A stretch of 64,000 nt of DNA from Spodoptera frugiperda (lineage: Eukaryota; Arthropoda; Insecta; Lepidoptera; Noctuidae): contig NC_064218.1 in assembly GCF_023101765.2 (NCBI RefSeq), forward strand, positions 7,130,001 to 7,194,000. The letters are read 5' to 3'. The notes beneath the pieces are model-generated. The model saw nothing but the letters and a program-made list of their open reading frames with translations, ran no database searches and had not been told where the DNA came from. How positions within the stretch are numbered: the first letter of the stretch is position 1; every line of letters starts with the position of its first letter. The position numbers were made by a program, and so were the translations under genes. This document shows, in pieces, positions 36,530 through 47,084 of this stretch.

Positions 36530-36640
36530 TTTTGTTATTTATTTATCATTTGAATCACAACGAATACAGGATAATGCATATTTAATAGCAACCAAAAACC
36601 ACTAAGGTTTAAACTTGTGCTAATTAATGTTTGTGATGTT
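36530..36640 (-). repeat. LINE-like 3' tail downstream of IDS-4
   Basis: On the minus strand this carries AAACCTTAGTGGTTTTTGG, GATAAATAAATAAC and an A-run. A very similar segment with the same order (core 45769-45797, then AATAATAAATAAAG and an A-run to 45850) ends the CR1-like LINE region. The simplest reading is a 5'-truncated retroposon tail that may now supply the poly(A) signal of IDS-4. Confidence 0.35.
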
Positions 36641-36751
36641 GCGCTATCTGCTCAATTATTTACGTTATAATAATATAGGTATAACTAGATTCTACGCAAC
36701 CTAGTCGATGTACAACCTAACCACCCAATGAAGAAGGTCCTTAACAGCAAA

Positions 36752-39343
36752 TCAGCAGAAATGTCTGTAGCAGCCTTTCAAAATTTGTGTAAGGAACTGA
36801 GACTCTTTAGGCGGCAGACCACGAATTCTGCGAACTAAATCTTCATATACAGAACGTTCATACTCTTTGTACAATTTTTCCATTTCTAATTCATCAAAAA
36901 GCTGCTTGATGCGCTTCACATGTTCAGGGTTGTCGCTGCCGTAGTTTTCTTTGAAGATGGAACGTTGTTCGTCAGTGCAGCGCTGCAGCGCTGTTACGGC
37001 AAACCAGGTTAGTTTACCTTCTTGAATATCCGTGCCTATCTTCCCTGTTTTGATATCGTCCACGAAGATATCTTTGTAGTCATTCTAAAGAAAAGAAAAA
37101 AATATTTAGAAAGGAATGATGATAACTTGTAGCGATATTAGTGAAGGTCTAAAAAGAGCCAATATCATTTTCTCTTGCTTTAAGATTTTCTCCTGTGCCG
37201 TGTGTGCGTTTACAGACATACACATGACACCCAGAATCGGAGCAACGTTCTAAGGATCATACAAAGAGTAGTTCCGTGCAGGAATCGAACCCGCAACGCG
37301 TTGCATGGCAGCCAGTTGCAAAACCACCGCGCCAACTGTACAGACTGCACAGGTATATATTCAATTACTTTATTTCATACCTGTAATTGCAGAAGTTTGC
37401 CAATGTTCCAATCAATATTATACGCTTCTTCCGAGAATTTTTGACTCCTATCCTTCAGCAACGTAAGAGCTAAGACCATTGGGAATTTGAACGAGTAAAC
37501 TGCCGCCTTTATCAGCGTAAAACTATCAAAATGCTCCATCGTCAATTTGTCAAAATTATTCTTCTCTTTACTATAGCCGTAGGAACAGTCTAAATGCTGC
37601 CCTATACATATCTCGAACACTGTCTGAAAAGAATAAAAACTGATATAAAATATTTGTTATCGAAATCAGAACTTTATTCTGCAAGAGAAATTAGGGTCCA
37701 ATTTTAAATGTAATATTATCACTATTTTTGGACATACCCCATTGATAATTTTGGCCAAGTCGCTGTAGATTTCTTCGTTTCCGAAATAGAGTTCCAGTAG
37801 TTCGAAGGCACAACTCAGTAGGAGTCCACAGTCATTGACGGCTCCCAGGCCCATACCGCTGTGGATGTGCCAACACTCCTTGCTTCGGCGAGTCTGTGAC
37901 GAGTCCACGATGTCATCTACTGTGAGGACGTATGATTCTATCTGTAAATTGTAAAAAGGATTAGTTACTAAGAGAAACTCGTGCTTAAAACATGAAGGAC
38001 TGTTTTCTTTTATTTCCTTCATCATTATCATTAACAACAGCGCTGGCTATGACTACGGCTGTACTATGAGCGTTCTCTACAAATAGAGTTTGCGATAATG
38101 TTCAGGCGTGCCAGGCGGGTTGAATATCGTTGCCAGAGAACACTGCTATCTTGTATCAATTGTGTTACTCACCAACAGGAACAGTAAAGGTGCCCAATAT
38201 AGGTACGAGTAATCTACTTTTTTATAATAACTATCGTGAGACATACTAAATTAACTAAAAATTACGGTAATTACTCGCGTAAATATCTGGAGAAAAAGCT
38301 CTATTTACTAGTTTCGAGTCACACAGGACTTCATCATGAGTAGCGTACGCAGACGTGGGGACGTCGCGCAGCCTATTGGAGACCTAGAGCTTTTTCTCCA
38401 AATATTTACGCCATTAAACCGTGATTTTTAGTTACTCTTGGACCCGTCACCAAACAGCGTTTCATACCCTAGGGAAAAGCACGAAAACATAAAAACAAAA
38501 AAAATAAAAAGTTTAATCGGCTCCCTATATTTATATTTACTAGATAGGTACTCACAATTTCCACGACCCACCCCAAAATCCGTGCTCTGTGAAGGTTTTC
38601 TTCTGTAAAATGTTTTGGGTCTTCCATCATTTCATACGCAAAGGGCACTACCAGACCTCTGCTCCTTTTGCCTCCTTCTAGTGTATAATCTAGCAACTGT
38701 GAAAAATCTGGTCAAGTTAAGCTTATTTGGATAAAGGCAAACATGATGTAATTTATTTGTTGTTAAAGTTGCCTTACACTAGGTTTTTCTCCTGTGTCGT
38801 GAGTGCGTTTACAAACATACAAATTCACATACACATCACACCCAGACCTAGACCACCAATATGTGGATCACACAGAGTTGTACGGAAATCGACCCGTGAC
38901 AAGTTGGACGGCAGCCTAGCCACCGCGCCAACCGTGCAGTCTTAACATTTATTCAAATAACTGGAGAACTAGTAACCACATAACGTCACACTTCAAGCCC
39001 CAAAGGGGTAATCAGAGCTGCACCACATAACACCCACTTTTCACGTAAAACTCCTCTAGTATTGCGGATGTTCATGAGCGGTGGTGATCATGATCAGTTG
39101 ATCCAATAAAAAAATATCCACAGGGCCACTTACCCTTACTATCCAATTTTTGACATCAGCACTCTGGTCCTTCAGCTTCGGATTGTCCATCAAAGAATGC
39201 ATCACTTCAGATTGAACATCACTAAACATTTTCTGGTTCTTATACTGATCGAATGTGACTGGTGCACTGTATTTCACTGCAGTTTGATATAATGTTCTGT
39301 ACTGACTGTAGAATAACGTTTTACGGAGAATTGCTTTTGCCAT
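36752..39343 (-). CDS. IDS-4: divergent FPPS-like enzyme, opposite strand
   Basis: Exons in transcript order are 39343-39134, 38696-38556, 37941-37738, 37623-37381 and 37084-36752, giving 376 aa, all phase 0. The start is the ATG at 39343; its leader MAKAILRKTLFYSQYRTL is basic and acid-free, like a mitochondrial presequence. Motifs: EGGKRSRG, IESYVLTVDDIVDSSQTRRS, ECWH, GQHLD, LIKAAVYSF, LLQLQNDYKD and GTDIQEGKLTW. The first Asp motif is intact, but the second starts with N, the IPP-contact Q96-equivalent is E, F239 is L and the RRG box reads RRS. Exon 1 fuses the leader and first body exon that IDS-2 and IDS-3 keep separate; IDS-5 to -7 share this structure. It is the only gene of the array on the minus strand. 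Possible roles are an altered prenyltransferase, a terpene synthase or a non-catalytic partner; sequence alone cannot choose. Confidence 0.92.
37187..37350 (-). repeat. tRNA-derived SINE copy
   Basis: Minus-strand head with A box TTGGCGCGGTGGTTTTGCAA and B box GCGGGTTCGATTCCTGC at tRNA spacing, body ending in GCACACACGGCACAGGAG. This is the clearest tRNA-like head among the local copies. It lies in intron 4 of IDS-4, in the same transcriptional sense as the gene. Confidence 0.7.
38225..38445. repeat. palindromic repeat with AGAAAAAGCTC arms
   Basis: AATATCTGGAGAAAAAGCTC on the left is mirrored by GAGCTTTTTCTCCAAATATT on the right, with outer arms around TTACGGT and ACCGTGATTTTTAGTTA. It lies in intron 2 of IDS-4. 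Confidence 0.55.
38783..38942 (-). repeat. tRNA-derived SINE copy
   Basis: Minus-strand copy: head GACTGCACGGTTGGCGCGGT, body end AACGCACTCACGACACAGGA. It lies in intron 1 of IDS-4. Confidence 0.6.
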
Positions 39344-40703
39344 TTTGATTTTAATTATATAACGTAATATCGTTTTATTTCCCAAATAAAAATAAGAGAG
39401 TTATTTTTTTTAATAAAATGCCACAATGCAACTTTTATTTTACTGAGTTAAAAATTTATAAAATATGCCACTTTTTGAAACGAGACTGATATTTACGCTC
39501 GAGTGCAGATTTGACACTGTATTTCGATAAACCTATACACACATATTTATTTCAAGTGTATTGGTAGGCCGTACCGTACCGTAAGTGAGAATACAGGGTG
39601 CGCATTGACGCACAGTGAATGCCATTTTCAAATGAACATCATCAAAACTTATTCTGTCTGTGTATGACGTATGTATCGTAATATTTACTGTATGTTTTAT
39701 GTGTTAAGTATAGGTACCTATATAATAATAAATTAATTTATGTTAAAAATTTCAAAAATACCTCAAACTTTTGTACCTACCTTTGTGTCTTTCGCCAAAT
39801 TGCATAAAGTGCATCATTGTTTAAATGTACAAAAACTAAGTGAGTATATAAAATCACAACAACATCACGCCTTTTTACCCCCGAAAGGGTAGGTAGAGGT
39901 GCACATTACGGCACGTAATGCCAACACTGGGAGTCGGTTGTGTTAGAAACGTCCTCCTAGATAATTTAATAAAATTAATTAATTATAATTATTTAAACCT
40001 AATAACTTATTGTTAACTAGTTAAATATAGTAATTAAGTATTGTGTCGAGTGTTTTCGTGGAATTCTACGGCAAAAATAAACAAATAAACGTTAATTGTG
40101 ATTACGATTTGACAACCTGTCAAAGGAACAACGACGGTGGATTTGAAATCATAAAACCAGGGGAGTATTGTGTTTTTCTTGTATTTATACTATTAGAATT
40201 ATAATTACTGTGTAGCTTTAATTGTAATACGAACACCGCATACAAGTTTACCCTACTCAATTCTTTGAGTAACGTCCCGTACACACCGGCACCGTTTATG
40301 TCTCCTTTTGCTTGACAATAGGTGGAAGCAGAATCGATGACGAAAACATAGCCCAGACAATAATAAACTACATAAATCACTGCACATTAACCTCACTAGG
40401 CCAATATTTAAAGTAAAAAATCTCTTAAACTTACTACCTTCTACTATAAAAACTTTGTATTCTGTCCCTTCCCAGATTATTCTACCTTTTTACAAGTTAG
40501 CTTTGTCTGCTAAATATATCTATCTTAATAGTCTAGTCTATTTGTATTTACCAATTCTTTTACTAAAATTCAACTTGCATCTAAATTAATTTATTTTTTG
40601 GTCTACCTACATTGTTCACATCATACTAGTATTGTTAATTATTGCTACCACTTAGCTTAATCTTATACTTTTCAGAAAACAAGGAATACAATTTACTGAG
40701 AAG
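39344..40703. other. region upstream of IDS-4 and of the CR1-like LINE
   Basis: Holds the presumed promoter of IDS-4 (minus strand) and possibly the 5' untranslated region of the LINE. At about 39858-39930 there is a dispersed lepidopteran repeat with GAAAGGGTAGGTAGAGGTGC and TTACGGCACGTAATGCC. No further gene was seen. Confidence 0.4.
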
Positions 40704-42206
40704 ATGATGACTCGCAGGGCTACCACAGTAAGAGACCTAGAGGAGAAGTTGCGGCTTACTCTCAAGGAACTGGAGGGGTCAAAACATCTATGCAGCCAAC
40801 TACTGCAAGAGCGAGAGGACAGTGAAGTGGAGGTCAAGACCATTGTGGACAAGAATGCTTCACTGAAGAACGAACTGGCTGAATTGCATGTCCAGTATAT
40901 GGACGTGCTCGACCAACACAGCCAGCTTCAGTACACAATCTCGACATTCCAAGACTGCAATAACACGCATGAAGCTGCTCTTCAACGAATTACAGAACTA
41001 GAATCTGAATTGTGCGATGCCCATAGGATCATATCTTGCTCACAGTTAACTCAAGTCGATACACAACACATTGACACGAACACACTCTATGACGAGTTAA
41101 TTGGTAGTGGACTCCAGTGTAGGGAGCCAGTTACTATAGACTTGACTGGTGAGGATACCGTACACATCTCCCCTTTTAGAAGTCACAACAAGTTAAAAAA
41201 GTATATTAAAATTAATAAATTAATTAAACGTACTCAGAATTCACTGAAAAAACAAAAATTAAAAAAAGTGATTCTGAGTTTAAGAAAAGATAGAAGTAAT
41301 TTAATTAAAAGATCTTCAATCTTGCAACAGTGAACTGGATCACTGTAGAAGGATGTACGATACTGACATTCAGAGCCTGCACAAAGATTTATTTAATAAG
41401 GAAGGTATGTTGCAAGACATCTTTGATAAATATAAGCAATCCCAACAACAGTTGAGTGAACGCTTGCTGGAGGCCTCGGAGCTGATGGATATGGTGAAGT
41501 ACAACGCAGAGAGGTATGAGTCATTGGCAAATGACCTACAATGCAGTTGTGTGAACCAACCTCAGCCTCCTGAGACTTCAATAACACCGGGACCAACTCT
41601 AATAAAATCAATTAAAAGTCAGTTAAATAGTAAACATAACTATAAAACATATGTTTATAGTGATGAGCTAGGTTCCGGACTTGGCCAAATGATGTATGAT
41701 CATCTTGATCATAGTTATATAAACAATAGTTACCACAATATGAGTTATAACAAAATTATAAAACAAATAACTCATACTGACTTGGATGAAAAATCAGTTT
41801 TAGTTTTAATGGTAGGCAACAGTTTAGGTTTAACAAGGGGGATGTTGTGAATGGTGTGGACACCTTATTAAAATCAAATAGTGGGAAAATAATTGTGTGT
41901 GCTTTCCCATATTCAAATACACTTTCTTCTTCAAAGAATAAGTACATAGGTGTACTCAATAACATACTACACAAAATGACATGTCAAAATGACAGACTTT
42001 TATTTTTTGATACTAATAAATTTATTAGTAATCTTATATTTAACAAGAAAGGTATACACCTTTCAAAAAAATGTAGACAGAAAATTGCTATACTTATAGC
42101 AAATAATATTAACACTGTTATAACTAATATAACAGATAGTAGTTGTAGTGACAAATCTGTGCTGTCTAGAGTGTCTAACAGCACAGAGACACTAGGTTTA
42201 AACTAG
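40704..42206 (+). pseudogene. LINE ORF1 with coiled coil and SGNH esterase-like domain, broken
   Basis: Three consecutive open frames (40704-41333, 41353-41850, 41847-42206) lie in alternating frames just before the LINE ORF2. The first has heptad-like, charged, coiled-coil sequence (ELESELCDAHRI) for about 110 residues. The second contains YSDELGSGLGQMM, like block I of SGNH hydrolases. The third contains KKGIHLSKKCRQ, like the DxxH block. Esterase-type ORF1 proteins are known in CR1/L2-group LINEs. The frame changes indicate decay or sequencing indels; read as one protein it would be ORF1. Confidence 0.6.
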
Positions 42207-42241
42207 ATTATAAGACAACAGAAGGTACCTTTATAAATCAT

Positions 42242-45178
42242 ATGAATGATAAGGTAAATTCTGGCAGTATAAAACTATTTCAAAATAATTATACACAGGA
42301 GCAGCACAACCTTAAATTATTTTATATTAACATTCAAGGCTGTTCCTCAAAAATCTTAGAATTAGAGCTGTTTTTAGAAAAAACTAAGTTTGATTTAATT
42401 TGTCTATCAGAGCATTGGTTAAAGGAGGACCAACTAACATCTTTAAATCTAGAAAACTACAATGTAATTAGTAATTTCAGTAGAAAACAAATATTACATG
42501 GTGGGTCCCTAATATTAGTTAAAAATAGTATTAAATCTAAAGAAAGGAAAGACATTGTAGCACTGTCAGTTGAACACACCATTGAGTTGTCCTGTGTTGA
42601 GCTGGATAGACATGTTGTAGTTTGTGTTTATAGACCACCTAATTATCAGAATCTTCCTTTATTTGATTCTGTCATGGAGGATGTTTTAAGAAAGGTTTCT
42701 ACTAGTCACAAGTCAATAATTGTTTGTGGCGATTTCAATATTAATTTATTAGAAAATAGTACAAGCAGTATGGAATTGTTAAATTTGTTTGGATCATTTA
42801 ATTTAAAAAATGTTTTTTTAGAACCAACTAGAATAACATCCTCGACCGCCACCTGCATTGATAATGTTTTTTGTAATTGTGATTACAAAGAAAAACATAT
42901 TATAAATAGCTTGCCATCCGACCACTGTGGACTGATGGTTGCGTATAGCTCTTATTTACCTTTGCTAAAAACTCAAATAAGATTTAGACAAACTACATTT
43001 AGAAATTTGGAGAAATTAAACAATTCTTTAGCTAGTAAATTAAGTATAAAAACATTTGATATTAGTAATGTGAATAAGTTGTACAACGATTTCTTTGAAT
43101 TATTAAACAAGGAATTTAACAATATTTTGCCACTCAAAAATAAAGATATTCATACCAAATTTGTATTTAGCGATTGGGCTACTGTAGGTATTCGAAAGAG
43201 TAGAAATAAACTTTTTGATCTTTATGGCATGAAACCATATAATAACGACCCCCATTTTCAACAATATGTAACATCGTACTCAAAGACTTTTAGATTAGTG
43301 TGCAAAGCCGCAAAACGTCTTTATATCAGCAATAAAATAAAATCAGCTGATGACAAAATAAAGACAACTTGGAAAATTATACAAAATGAGACTGGTAGGA
43401 AAAAAATACATAATTCAGAAATTAAATTAAGATCTGAAATTGGACAAATTTCTTCAAAATGTGATGTAGCACAGGAGTTTGAAAATTTTTTTACTAATAT
43501 TCCTATTAAAATAACTAGAGATTTAAATTCTTCAGCTACACTCTCAGCTAGTTTGCTTAAAAAAAATGTAAAATCATGTCAACATGACTTTATTTTTCAA
43601 TATACGAATCCTCTAGAGATCGTAAAGGTCTTTAAAGAAATTAAAATAAAATCAACTGAAGATCTTTGGGGACTATCAGTGAAAGTCTGCAAAACAATTA
43701 TTCAAACTATAGCGCCCTATCTGGCTATGATTTTTAATAAAAGTATAGATGACGGTGTTTTTCCTGACCTTATGAAATATAGCAAGGTTATCCCACTATT
43801 TAAAAGCGGCGAAACCACAGAACCTAATAATTATAGGCCTGTATCTATTTTGCCGGTCCTTAGCAAAGTGTTTGAAAAGTTGATACTGTCTCAGATGCTT
43901 CATCATTTTAATAAAAACTCCATCTTCCACCATCAGCAGTATGGTTTCACTAAAGGTCGTTGTACAACTGACGCCGGTGTTACTTTAATGAAAGAAATAT
44001 TTGGTGCCTGGGAGGAAGCACAGGATGCCATAGGTGTTTTTTGTGACCTCTCAAAAGCATTTGATTGCGTTGACCACGAGACACTTTTGCTGAAATTAAA
44101 TCATTACGGGATTAGAAACACTGCGCTCCGTCTATTGAAATCATATCTAGGAGATAGGCAGCTAAAAGTTCATATTAACGGTGTTAATTCACAAGGGTCT
44201 GAGATAAAAATGGGCGTTCCTCAAGGTTCAATATTGGGTCCTTTCCTCTTTTTAGTGTACATAAACGATTTGCCACTCATATTCGAAAATGAACCAAAAA
44301 TGGTTCTGTTTGCAGATGATACATCACTGATTTTTAAAATAGGTCGACGTACGAATAATTTTGACGACGTGAACAGCTCCATTCTTCGAGTCTATGAGTG
44401 GTTTACTATTAATAACTTGGCGCTTAATGAGAAAAAAACCAAATGTATTAAATTTTGCTTGCCAAACGTACAAAATAACGAATGTTATGTTGCTTTGAAC
44501 GGACAAAAGTTGGAATTTGTTAAGGAGACTGTATTTTTGGGTATCACATTAGATGACAGATTACAATGGGGGCCCCATATAAAAGCACTTTCGGGGAGAC
44601 TAAGCTCAGCTGCTTATGCAGTTAGACAGATTAGGCAGCTAACGGACGTAGGTACGGCAAGGCTTGTTTATTTTAGTTATTTTCACAGCATAATGTCTTA
44701 CGGCATTTTGCTGTGGGGGCGAGCTGCGGATGTAGAATCAATTTTTATTTTGCAAAAGCGAGCTATTCGAGCAATATATAACTTGCCCCGTCGCGAATCT
44801 TTGAGAGAACTATTTAAAACTATAAACATTCTTACAGTGCCTTCTCAATTCATTTACGAAAATATTATGTACGTGAGAAAAAATCAACAATTGTTTGAAA
44901 AAAGAAGCGACAGACACAATTTTAATACGAGAGGTAAAAATAAGTTAGCTATACCGCAATTCCGATTGTCCAAAGTGCAGAAATCCTTCATGGGATTTTG
45001 TGTTAAGTGTTACAATAAACTACCAACCACCATACTGAATCTGAACGAGAAAAAATTTAAATCTTGTATAAAGCGTGAACTGTGTAAACAGGCATATTAT
45101 AAACTGTCAGATTATATTGAAGATAAAAATGTGTGGCAGCATGTTGGTCCGGCTCCACTGGACACTCGCTCACACTAG
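42242..45178 (+). CDS. LINE ORF2: AP-like endonuclease plus reverse transcriptase, 978 aa
   Basis: An intact 978-codon frame. Residues about 25-235 form an exonuclease-endonuclease-phosphatase domain with N30 (NIQG), E57 (LSEHW), D164 (GDFNIN) and D227-H228 (SDHCGL). The reverse transcriptase follows, with NNYRPVSILP at about 529, DLSKAFDCVDH at about 602, GVPQGSILGPFLF and the catalytic box FADD at 690-693 (F in place of the usual Y). The C-terminal part contains SYGILLWG and YNLPRRESLRELF, typical of CR1-group and jockey-group LINEs. It would nick target DNA and reverse transcribe its own RNA. No stop or frameshift is visible, so the protein may still be functional even though ORF1 is broken. 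Confidence 0.92.
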   Translation: MNDKVNSGSIKLFQNNYTQEQHNLKLFYINIQGCSSKILELELFLEKTKFDLICLSEHWLKEDQLTSLNLENYNVISNFSRKQILHGGSLILVKNSIKSKERKDIVALSVEHTIELSCVELDRHVVVCVYRPPNYQNLPLFDSVMEDVLRKVSTSHKSIIVCGDFNINLLENSTSSMELLNLFGSFNLKNVFLEPTRITSSTATCIDNVFCNCDYKEKHIINSLPSDHCGLMVAYSSYLPLLKTQIRFRQTTFRNLEKLNNSLASKLSIKTFDISNVNKLYNDFFELLNKEFNNILPLKNKDIHTKFVFSDWATVGIRKSRNKLFDLYGMKPYNNDPHFQQYVTSYSKTFRLVCKAAKRLYISNKIKSADDKIKTTWKIIQNETGRKKIHNSEIKLRSEIGQISSKCDVAQEFENFFTNIPIKITRDLNSSATLSASLLKKNVKSCQHDFIFQYTNPLEIVKVFKEIKIKSTEDLWGLSVKVCKTIIQTIAPYLAMIFNKSIDDGVFPDLMKYSKVIPLFKSGETTEPNNYRPVSILPVLSKVFEKLILSQMLHHFNKNSIFHHQQYGFTKGRCTTDAGVTLMKEIFGAWEEAQDAIGVFCDLSKAFDCVDHETLLLKLNHYGIRNTALRLLKSYLGDRQLKVHINGVNSQGSEIKMGVPQGSILGPFLFLVYINDLPLIFENEPKMVLFADDTSLIFKIGRRTNNFDDVNSSILRVYEWFTINNLALNEKKTKCIKFCLPNVQNNECYVALNGQKLEFVKETVFLGITLDDRLQWGPHIKALSGRLSSAAYAVRQIRQLTDVGTARLVYFSYFHSIMSYGILLWGRAADVESIFILQKRAIRAIYNLPRRESLRELFKTINILTVPSQFIYENIMYVRKNQQLFEKRSDRHNFNTRGKNKLAIPQFRLSKVQKSFMGFCVKCYNKLPTTILNLNEKKFKSCIKRELCKQAYYKLSDYIEDKNVWQHVGPAPLDTRSH

Positions 45179-45850
45179 ACAATGCTCTAATACGATCACT
45201 AGTTACACGTTAAATTAAAGTATTAATTTATTCCAATGTAGTCTAGGGATCCTGTGGCATCAAGCAGTTATTTATTTTTTTTTATTTGAAAAATTAAATT
45301 AAAGATTATTTTTTATTTGTATAGAAGCATTATTTCAAAATTGTAAGTGTACATATGTGGGCACTATGTTTGAAACAACCCGCTTTTTTAATTTATATTC
45401 TTTACAAATTGGTTTTATTGTCCCATAGTTTTGACGTCGTATTGTCGTTACATTGTTCCTACATATATATACAATAGGTAAATGATCAAATAATGTATCA
45501 GAGATATTGTAAAAAACATTTTTTGAAAAGAGTAGTCCGCGCAATTTTCGTAAAAAGCGGTCCAAAGTTTTTGCATCACGTATTAATATATAGATAATAA
45601 AAGAAAAAGTAAATGAGAGACGTCGACTTCGAAAAAAAATGGCATTCTACGAGATACCCTTGCGATAAAAAAGCCTTTAACAAAGCCTCAGAAGAACTTA
45701 AGCAAAATTATTGTACGGTACCTACCTCCATATTGCAACATTTACGGCAGATTCCATAGCACGGTTCTAAACCTTAGTGGTTTTTTGGTTGCTATTTGTT
45801 ATTTATTGTATTATTGTTTTGTGTAAATAATAAATAAAGTAAAAAAAAAA

Positions 45851-46510
45851 ACTGAAACACAGGATATGCCAAGCAGATAACGAACGCCTTCAAAACCAAC
45901 TCACTAACCTTACTCCATACAAAGACACCAATTACTCACTATGGAAGATAACAAAGAGATTAAAAAGGCCTCAAGTACACATACCACCCTTAAAAACTCG
46001 CGATGGAGGCTGGGCAAGAACGGAACTTGAAAAAGCAGAAGCATACTCAGAACACCTCAAAACCGTCTTTCTACCCCTGTCCAGCAAGCACCCGAAACGC
46101 GACAAAGATGTATATGAGTATACTAGCTACTTCCGCGTGGTTTCACCCGCTCTGCTCGGCTCCTATTGGTCATAGCGTGATGTTTTATATGCCTATAGCC
46201 TTCCTCGATAAATGCACTATCCAACACAAAAAGAATTATTCAATTCGGACCAGTAGTTCCGGAGATTAGCGCGTTCAAACAAATAAACTCTTCAGCTTTA
46301 TAATATAAGTATAGTATAGTTTGAATCACCACTGCAAATGTGTTTACCACTGAAAAGTGCTAGTCCTAAAGAAGTTTGGAAAGAAATCCTCAAACTGCCG
46401 ATGGTAATGATGGACTTTCCCCAAAAAGGTTTTGAAGATTTCCCCTAGCCATCAAAAGAACTCTCTATTCTCGACCACTCTCCCTCAGCGAGTCATTCGT
46501 GGCCCTTTGC
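45851..46510 (+). pseudogene. jockey-type LINE ORF2 fragment, interrupted
   Basis: Reading from about 45861, a frame gives NQLTNLTPYKDTNYSLWK, then RLKRPQVHIPPLKTRDG and a Glu/Lys-rich stretch ending in HLKTVFLPLSSKHP. This matches the linker before the reverse transcriptase of jockey elements. After a 190 bp retroposon insertion it resumes with SASPKEVWKEILKLPDGNDG. The fragment lacks endonuclease and RT core. Confidence 0.6.
46123..46316 (+). repeat. RTE-type retroposon tail, family C, inside the jockey fragment
   Basis: Starts TAGCTACTTCCGCGTGG and ends with CTCTTCAGCTTTATAATATA. It splits the jockey coding remnant, so it is the younger insertion. Confidence 0.65.
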
Positions 46511-46519
46511 TGCCATGCT

Positions 46520-47084
46520 AATTAATCAAGGTCAAAGTCAAAGCATTTATTTCAATTAATCCTAAATTAGGCACTTTTGAAACGTCAAACTGAATTTTCC
46601 GTCAGTCTGTCTGTCAGTGAAGCTAGGCAATCAATCAGCCAACGAGATAGAATGTACTTTTTAATTAATTATCCGCTATTATAAACAAAAGCATTCATTA
46701 CAACTGGTTATAGACTGAATAAAAAAAGATAATTTGTTACAAATTACCAATTATTTGTTGGAAATACATCCTACACGCTATTCGTAATTAAGTAGAAACA
46801 ATAAAACAATAGAGTAAAAAACAGTCGTATTATGTTACGTCACTAATTCCACGTTGTAAATAAATTAAAAAATAAATAAACAGAAACGTGCAAACAATTT
46901 GGTTTCTGTGAAATAGCTATTTTTCCTTAACTTTTGAAGCGAAAGACTAAGGAGTGTCTTACCCATGAAGTAAGTATTTGCAGTTAATGCTTACAGTTAT
47001 TGTAATTGCAGCGACTGATCCGCAAATCACAACACAAAAATTAATTAAAATCCAAAAAATACATAAAAAGGTCAATAGCCCCAT
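46520..47084. other. intergenic upstream of the duplicated block
   Basis: A scrap with GGTCAAAGTCAAAGCATTTA near 46540 resembles a common lepidopteran dispersed repeat. Otherwise AT-rich and featureless. Confidence 0.35.

Larger units (their letters stand above)
40704..45850 (+). mobile_element. CR1-group non-LTR retrotransposon, nearly full length
   Basis: ORF1 remnants with coiled coil and esterase-like signatures are followed by an intact endonuclease-reverse transcriptase ORF2. After it comes a 3' region ending in AATAATAAATAAAG plus an A-run at about 45840-45850. The 5' border is not defined (an untranslated leader may extend to about 40 kb) and the 3' border is inferred from the A-run. 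It lies between IDS-4 and IDS-5, where the array switches orientation. Confidence 0.7.

Noticed and set aside
45335..45565. Minus-strand 76-codon frame after the LINE ORF2
   Set aside because: Lies in the LINE 3' region and shows no recognisable motif.
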